Below are positions 6,848-11,008 of a stretch of 11,008 nt of DNA, in pieces; position 1 is the stretch's first letter; each line of letters starts with the position of its first letter. The notes beneath the pieces were generated by a model, which saw only the letters and a list, made by a program, of their open reading frames with translations, searched no databases and was not told where the DNA came from. This stretch comes from Planctomycetota bacterium. GTDB lineage: Bacteria; Planctomycetota; UBA11346. Where the stretch lies: assembly GCA_947470885.1 (NCBI GenBank), contig CANIXE010000043.1, positions 1 through 11,008 of the forward strand, given 5' to 3'. The position numbers and the translations under genes are program-made.

Positions 6848-7648
6848 ATGCCCCGGGTCCTCCTTGATCTCGAATTCGACGGCGCGGCGTTCCACGGCAC
6901 CCAAGTCCAGGGCAAGGGCGAGCGCACCCTCGCCAGCGTGGTCACTCCGGCGCTCCTGCGCTTTTGCGATGATCCGGTCCCCCGCTTCGCCAGCCGCCTG
7001 GATGGCGGCGTGGGCGCGGTCAGTCTGCCCACCGACGTATGGATCGACCGGGTGCCCCAGAACGGCCTGGGGGCCCTGGCCCGGGCGATCACCAGCAAGC
7101 TGCCCCGGGATGCGGCGGTGGTGCGGATTGCCCCGGTGGCGGACGATTTCGACGCCATCCGCCACGCCGTGGCCAAGACCTACACCTACCGCCTGCTGAT
7201 CCGGGGCACCGCCCCCGCCCGGGACCACCGCTGCTGGTGGGTCGAGGCCGTGGACCATCCAGAAATCCTCGACCAATTGGCAGCCCGAATCACCGGCCGC
7301 CATGACTTGCGGGGCTTCGCCTGCCTGCGCCACGACGACACCGACCTGAACGACGGCACCCGGACCATCCACAGCGCCACCTGGACCTGGACCGACACCC
7401 TCCCGGGTCGTCTAGGAACCCTGCGAATCCGGGGCACGGGCTTCCTCTATAAACAGATCCGGGGCTTCGTCGGGGCCATGGTCAGCGCCGCCCAGGGCCG
7501 CCGCCCGGTGGCGGATTTCCTGGCCATCGCCGATGGCCACGGCGACATCACCCGCCTGGGCAACCTGGCTCCGCCGGATGGCCTGTGCCTGGACAACGTC
7601 GAATACGACCCGCCCCCGGCTTGGCTGGACCCCACCCGGGAACACTGA
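6848..7648 (+). CDS. truA: tRNA pseudouridine synthase A (divergent TruA)
   Basis: TruA converts uridines 38-40 of tRNA anticodon stems to pseudouridine. The 266-residue product follows the family: LLDLEFDGAAFHGTQVQGKG at the start, the catalytic region ASRLDGGVGAVS (48-59) with nucleophile D52 and R50, a middle segment RDAAVVRIAPVADDFDAIRHAVAKTYTYRL (87-116) with the active-site tyrosine probably Y112, GRHDLRGFA (150-158), IRGTGFLYKQIRGFVGAMV (194-212), and LAPPDGLCLDNVEYD at the end. The usual GRTDAGVHA motif is altered to SRLDGGVGA, keeping Arg and Asp. Length is normal for TruA. The ATG at 6848 matches the family N-terminus. The frame stays open upstream through the repeats, but that extension has no protein character. 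No Shine-Dalgarno motif is seen. The stop lies 6 bases from the convergent kinase gene. Confidence 0.88.
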   Translation: MPRVLLDLEFDGAAFHGTQVQGKGERTLASVVTPALLRFCDDPVPRFASRLDGGVGAVSLPTDVWIDRVPQNGLGALARAITSKLPRDAAVVRIAPVADDFDAIRHAVAKTYTYRLLIRGTAPARDHRCWWVEAVDHPEILDQLAARITGRHDLRGFACLRHDDTDLNDGTRTIHSATWTWTDTLPGRLGTLRIRGTGFLYKQIRGFVGAMVSAAQGRRPVADFLAIADGHGDITRLGNLAPPDGLCLDNVEYDPPPAWLDPTREH

Positions 7649-7654
7649 TCCGCG

Positions 7655-8926
7655 TCAAATCGTCGCCAACCGCTGGCCGATCACCGCAAAATCCGGGCGC
7701 TGGGCGGGGACTTCCTGGACACAGTCCTGCTGCACCTGGGTCAGCCCCGCCGGCACCGGATCCACGGTGCGCTCCAGCAATTCCCCCAGCAAAATGCCGA
7801 AGGCCCGGACCTCGATGGGTTCGAACCCTCCACCGGAACCATAGCGGGTGGCTCCGCCAAAATCGCTCACCAAGGCCGTACCCAACCCATCCCACAAAAG
7901 ATTGTGACCATACAGGTCGCCGTGATTGATGCTCCGCTCGTGGAGATGCCGACAGGTATCGGCCACCCGCCGGACCAGGGCCAACGTGGTGGACAACGAC
8001 AGCGCTAGACCGTCGGGATACACGTCCCGGGTGCAGGATTCCAGGCTGGGCGGGCCGGCGAGGATGCGGAAGGCCGGATCGATGAGGGGCATCACCAAGG
8101 CTTCACCCTGAGCACCGGAGGCCCGGCCCAGGACCGGGATCAGCCCGGGATGGGCCCCGGCCCCCAGACTGGCAGCCATTTCGTCTTCGGGCAGGCCGTC
8201 GCTGGTCATCGCCCCCTTGAAGCATTTCACCGCCACCGGCAGCAGGCCCTCCGGCCGATGCCACGTGGCCCGATGGATAATCCCCGAAGCACCCTCACCC
8301 AGGCGCTCCTGGAGGGACAGGGCGTTCCAGGGGATCGCCGGAGTCGAAGTTTCCACGGCACCAGCACGCTGCAGAGCTGGATTGCCAGCGCAGGCAAACC
8401 AGGCCAGGCGGGGCAGAGTGAAGATCCAGGCTGGCAGGGTGGCGAAGCGGTTGGCCGAAATCCGGAATAATTCCAGGGTCGGGCAGCCCGCCAAGGATTC
8501 CGGCAGGCGCTCCAAGCGGTTGCCGGCGAGCATCAGTTTTTGCAGGGGTCGGCGGCCCAGCTCGTCCGGCAGGTCCGCCACGGCGTTGTCGGTGAGAATC
8601 AGCCAACGCAGCCGGGACGGCAGGCTGGGGGCGGGAACCCGCTGGATGCGGCAAGCCTTGAACCCCACCATGGTCAGCCCCGGACATCGGCCCAGGACCT
8701 CAGGCAGGACGGTAAACGGGTTGTCCGAACAGAAGATCACCCGCAGCCGGTGCAGCCGGGGTAGATCGTCGGGCAGGCTGGTCAGGGCGTTCCCCGACAG
8801 GTTGAGGATCTCCAGGGAATCCGCGAGATCGTAGATTTCCCTGGGAAATTCCCTCAATCCACAGGACAGGTCCAGGCGGCGGCAGCCGGCCAACCGGCCG
8901 GCGCGGAGATCATCAAGGGTGGCCAT
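7655..8926 (-). CDS. Leucine-rich-repeat protein with atypical Ser/Thr kinase domain
   Basis: The 423-residue product has an N-terminal LRR domain (about 14-185) built of roughly 23-residue repeats such as LEILNLSGNALTSLPDDL (38-55), LRWLILTDNAVADLPDEL (106-123) and LQKLMLAGNRLERLPESL (128-145). A protein kinase-like domain follows (about 203-423): glycine loop LGEGASG (209-215), VAVK with K234, αC glutamate probably E249, NHGDLYGHNLL (334-344) replacing HRDLKPEN, and DFG at 355-357. Late conserved parts are EVRAFGILLGELL (372-384) and QRPDF (409-413). The key Lys, Asp, Asn and DFG residues are kept, so activity is plausible. Similar LRR-kinase proteins occur in several bacterial phyla. It has no membrane segment and is probably cytoplasmic. 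The ATG at 8926 matches the conserved N-terminus; a GTG 22 codons upstream is possible. No ribosome binding site is evident. Confidence 0.87.
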   Translation of the reverse strand: MATLDDLRAGRLAGCRRLDLSCGLREFPREIYDLADSLEILNLSGNALTSLPDDLPRLHRLRVIFCSDNPFTVLPEVLGRCPGLTMVGFKACRIQRVPAPSLPSRLRWLILTDNAVADLPDELGRRPLQKLMLAGNRLERLPESLAGCPTLELFRISANRFATLPAWIFTLPRLAWFACAGNPALQRAGAVETSTPAIPWNALSLQERLGEGASGIIHRATWHRPEGLLPVAVKCFKGAMTSDGLPEDEMAASLGAGAHPGLIPVLGRASGAQGEALVMPLIDPAFRILAGPPSLESCTRDVYPDGLALSLSTTLALVRRVADTCRHLHERSINHGDLYGHNLLWDGLGTALVSDFGGATRYGSGGGFEPIEVRAFGILLGELLERTVDPVPAGLTQVQQDCVQEVPAQRPDFAVIGQRLATI

Positions 8927-9026
8927 GGGGCGGGGAGTGGAGGGGGATCCCACCGGGAGTCCATATCCAACCGAGCCGTCCCCGGCCCACACTTGGTGGC
9001 CGGCCGATCCGCTTCAGACTAGCGCC

Positions 9027-9794
9027 ATGGAACCATCAGGGACCAGCATCGGCAACGACCGTCTGGAGGAACTCCTCGCCCGGGGAATGCCTCCAGAGGA
9101 AACCTACCTGGCAGGGACGATTCTCGTCACCCGGGCCCTCACTTGCCATCGTCCTTCGGTGGGCGTGGTCTTTGTGGTCCAACAGGGCCGGGGCGAGGTA
9201 CTGGTGGAGGGACATTTCCTGCCCTGTGAACCCGGTCAGGCCTATCTCTGCCCCCCTGGGGTTCTGTTTTCCCTGCGTCCCATGGGGACCTGGGGGTTGG
9301 CTTGGCTGGCCACAGCCCGTCAGGCCCTCCCGGAAAGCACCCAAACCAGGATAGCACTGGGGCCTGTGGAGGACCTGGAAGCGGTGATGGCCGCCATCGC
9401 CACCCGGGAGGAGACGACCCAGGATCCGTTGCTTGCCGAAGCAGAGGAGAACCTGGCAACCATCGCCCTGGCCCGACTCCACGCCCAGCTGGATGGTGCC
9501 CTTGGTTTCACGGCCATGTGGATCCGGGTGGGCGAAGACCTGGGATATCCCTGGAGCCTGGGGGAAATCGCCAGCCTGGCTGGACTCAATCCCGAACAGT
9601 TACGGCTGGAATGCCTGGCCCGTTTTGGCACCAGTCCCATGGCCCAGGTGACGAACCTGCGGATGGCCCGGGGCCGGGCCCTCCTTGCCCAGGGAATGCC
9701 CGAAGGGGAAGTCGCCACCGCCGTCGGTTACGCCGGTGTCGCCTCGTTCCGCGCGGCGATGCGCCGGGTGGATGCTCCAGAACCAAATCCCTGA
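9027..9794 (+). CDS. AraC-family transcriptional regulator with a shortened second HTH
   Basis: The N-terminal part of the 255-residue product (about 25-100) looks like a cupin-type sensing domain, with VVFVVQQGRGEVLVEGHFLP (47-66) and PGQAYLCPPGVLFSLRP (69-85). The middle is helical. The C-terminal AraC DNA-binding domain runs from about 175: first helix-turn-helix at WSLGEIASLAGLNPEQLRLE (176-195), linker FGTSPMAQVTNLRMARGRALL (200-220), second helix-turn-helix around EGEVATAVGYAGVASFRAAMRRV (226-248). The protein then ends with DAPEPNP and lacks the usual G-x-SP-x-x-YR tail. Its ligand and targets cannot be read from sequence. It diverges from the LRR-kinase gene over 100 bases, making that gene a possible target. 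It ends 10 bases from the next AraC gene, which is convergent. Confidence 0.85.
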   Translation: MEPSGTSIGNDRLEELLARGMPPEETYLAGTILVTRALTCHRPSVGVVFVVQQGRGEVLVEGHFLPCEPGQAYLCPPGVLFSLRPMGTWGLAWLATARQALPESTQTRIALGPVEDLEAVMAAIATREETTQDPLLAEAEENLATIALARLHAQLDGALGFTAMWIRVGEDLGYPWSLGEIASLAGLNPEQLRLECLARFGTSPMAQVTNLRMARGRALLAQGMPEGEVATAVGYAGVASFRAAMRRVDAPEPNP

Positions 9795-9804
9795 GATCCC
9801 TCCA

Positions 9805-10677
9805 TCAACCGGAGCGGCGGAAGCGGCCGCTGGCGGGGACCGGGGGAGTGGAGGGGGCCGGAACCGCATCCCCCAACGCTTGGCGCCAAGCGCTGGGGGA
9901 GATGCCCAGAATCCGCTTGAAGGCTGTGCTGAAATTGAACTGGTTGCTGAAACCGACCGATCGCGCCACCGACGCCAGGTCTGCGGCCGGATCCAGGAGC
10001 CGGGTCGCCGCCCGATGCATGCGCACCCGGGTGAGGAGGTCCTTGGGGCTGGCTCCATGCTGATGGTGGCTCAAGCGACGCAGTTGTTCGCCGCAGACCC
10101 CGGCCGCCTTCGCCAGGCGACCCAGATCCCACGGAGCGGCCAGATCCTCCAGGATGGCTTGCCAAAGCCGGGCCAAACGGGGGTCCGGATCCAAGAGACA
10201 CGCCCGGGCCCGACCGGCGATGAGGCGCGCCCAGGCTTCCATGACCACCGTTTCGCCGGACCGTTGGCCGACCAGCAACCCCTGGATCGCGGCAGCGATC
10301 CCGGGTCCACCCTGATTGATGATCCAGGCGCCCCCCTCCTGGGGATCAAGGTCCATTCCCGGGGACCAGAGCAGCCAAGCGGTGCTGCCGGGCCCATCGG
10401 CGACATGGGCATGGGGGGTGCCGGGGGCGGTGACGTAGATCTGGCCCACCGCCAGGGATTGCCAGGTCCCGTTGACGAGGACCCGACCGGAGCCGCTGAC
10501 GCCGATCGTCATCCGGGCCTGTCCCAAGTGGAAGCGGGGCGCCTCGGCCGCCGTCGCCCGGCGTACTCCACAGGCCGCAATCCCTTGCCCGGCCAAGGCG
10601 GGACAATCCGTGCCCCCCAGGGTGTCAGCGGCGGGGATCAAGGCGGCTGCGGAAGGTTCCTGGTGCTGAGTGTGCAT
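9805..10677 (-). CDS. AraC-family transcriptional regulator
   Basis: The 290-residue product has an N-terminal cupin-like half (about 40-110: MTIGVSGSGRVLVNGTWQSL at 56-75, GQIYVTAPGTPHAHVADG at 78-95) and a complete C-terminal AraC domain. The first helix-turn-helix is at WDLGRLAKAAGVCGEQLRRL (183-202), followed by GASPKDLLTRVRMHRAATRLL (208-228). The second is at DLASVARSVGFSNQFNFSTAFKR (233-255), followed by the family signature LGISPSAWR (257-265). The PGTPHAH segment is typical of a sugar- or small-molecule-binding pocket, but the ligand is unknown. The ATG at 10677 is chosen because the upstream in-frame extension (to 10926) has no family character; a GGGGA sits 8 bases before the ATG. 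Direct repeats about 60-80 bases upstream could be its own binding site. Confidence 0.88.
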   Translation of the reverse strand: MHTQHQEPSAAALIPAADTLGGTDCPALAGQGIAACGVRRATAAEAPRFHLGQARMTIGVSGSGRVLVNGTWQSLAVGQIYVTAPGTPHAHVADGPGSTAWLLWSPGMDLDPQEGGAWIINQGGPGIAAAIQGLLVGQRSGETVVMEAWARLIAGRARACLLDPDPRLARLWQAILEDLAAPWDLGRLAKAAGVCGEQLRRLSHHQHGASPKDLLTRVRMHRAATRLLDPAADLASVARSVGFSNQFNFSTAFKRILGISPSAWRQALGDAVPAPSTPPVPASGRFRRSG

Positions 10678-10733
10678 GGTGGAAATCCCCGGGATGACGA
10701 TATTTCCCAGGCTATCCAATCGCCCTCTGCCAG

Positions 10734-10760
10734 CATGGGGTAGTTCCCCCGTACATGGGG
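10734..10760. promoter_or_regulatory. CATGGGG direct repeat upstream of the minus-strand AraC gene
   Basis: CATGGGG occurs at 10734-10740 and again at 10754-10760, a 20-base period close to two helical turns. AraC-family proteins commonly bind direct half-sites about 20 bases apart. The pair lies 57-83 bases before the start of the AraC gene, which suits autoregulation. Only seven bases match per half-site, so this is tentative. Confidence 0.3.
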
Positions 10761-10942
10761 ATGAAATCGACTTTTTCCGGAGCGGCACCGGGCTCCGCCA
10801 GAGGGCCGGCAATCCCGGAGTGTGACACAGAAATCTCCGCCAATCACCTCCATCCTCAACGTTTTCAATGAACCATCTCCATGCCTGAAATCTAAGGCTG
10901 GAATCGATCCCGCGTGGATTCCGCAAATACGCTCGGCAAGAA

Positions 10943-10967
10943 CGGCTGCCCTAGTCGCGGGCAGCCG
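10943..10967. promoter_or_regulatory. Perfect 9-base-pair hairpin
   Basis: CGGCTGCCC (10943-10951) pairs exactly with GGGCAGCCG (10959-10967) around a 7-base loop. No T-run follows on either strand, so it is not a standard intrinsic terminator. It lies about 20 bases before a GGAG-type ribosome binding site, so it could be an operator or a leader hairpin for the next plus-strand gene. Confidence 0.5.
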
Positions 10968-10999
10968 ACAGAATGCCAGCACCACCCAGGAGATGGATG

Positions 11000-11008
11000 A
11001 TGCGCACG
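11000..11008 (+). CDS. Possible start of a plus-strand gene cut by the window edge
   Basis: AGGAG (10988-10992) is followed 7 bases later by ATG CGC ACG at 11000, ideal spacing for a ribosome binding site. Other ATGs at 10993 and 10997 are too close to it. Only three codons are visible, so no product can be named and the gene itself is uncertain. Confidence 0.3.

Larger units (their letters stand above)
10678..11008. other. 330-base region with no convincing gene apart from a possible start at its right end
   Basis: This is the upstream region of the AraC gene. From about 10800 it is less GC-rich than the rest of the window, which suggests promoter or spacer DNA. Open frames exist on the minus strand but lack protein character. 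It holds the CATGGGG direct repeat, a 9-base-stem hairpin at 10943-10967, and a possible plus-strand gene start near 11000. Confidence 0.6.

Noticed and set aside
8993..9027. TTGGTG-N17-AGACTA promoter giving a leaderless AraC transcript
   Set aside because: Both boxes match the consensus at only about half of their positions, which is within chance.
10638..10985. A 115-residue minus-strand frame upstream of the AraC gene
   Set aside because: It has no recognisable domain and its amino-acid makeup is irregular; it also overlaps the AraC start region.

Overview
The window is very GC-rich bacterial chromosome, densely coded, with short gaps and no rRNA, tRNA, transposase, integrase or CRISPR array that I can see. 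The gene families and the dispersed GGGAGCGCCGAGCGCC-type palindromic repeat suggest the Verrucomicrobiota or a related soil or aquatic lineage. That assignment is inference from memory and not a search.

Left to right: a membrane-anchored protein with four LysM domains (minus, C-terminus cut off by the window edge); a lipoate ligase/octanoyltransferase-family protein (plus); a small four-helix membrane protein (minus); a translationally coupled pair, the TIM-barrel metabolite-traffic protein EboE and an unrecognised helical-repeat protein (plus); a short lipoprotein cytochrome c (minus); ribonuclease D (plus); a roughly 300-base gap holding two sets of palindromic repeats that face each other; the tRNA pseudouridine synthase TruA (plus); a leucine-rich-repeat protein kinase (minus); and two convergent AraC-family regulators (plus, then minus). 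The last 330 bases are mostly non-coding and may contain the start of a further plus-strand gene.

Strand alternates at almost every step. Convergent neighbours end within 3 to 10 bases of each other, with no room for ordinary terminators. Divergent neighbours share 68 to 147 base spacers. The only convincing co-translated unit is eboE plus its downstream helical-repeat gene (ATGA overlap). rnd and truA share a strand but are separated by the repeat block. Most of the window therefore reads as independent housekeeping and accessory genes.

The most unusual parts are the orphan eboE module, which sits without the other ebo genes beside a divergent small membrane protein, and the facing repeat arrays between two RNA-processing genes.
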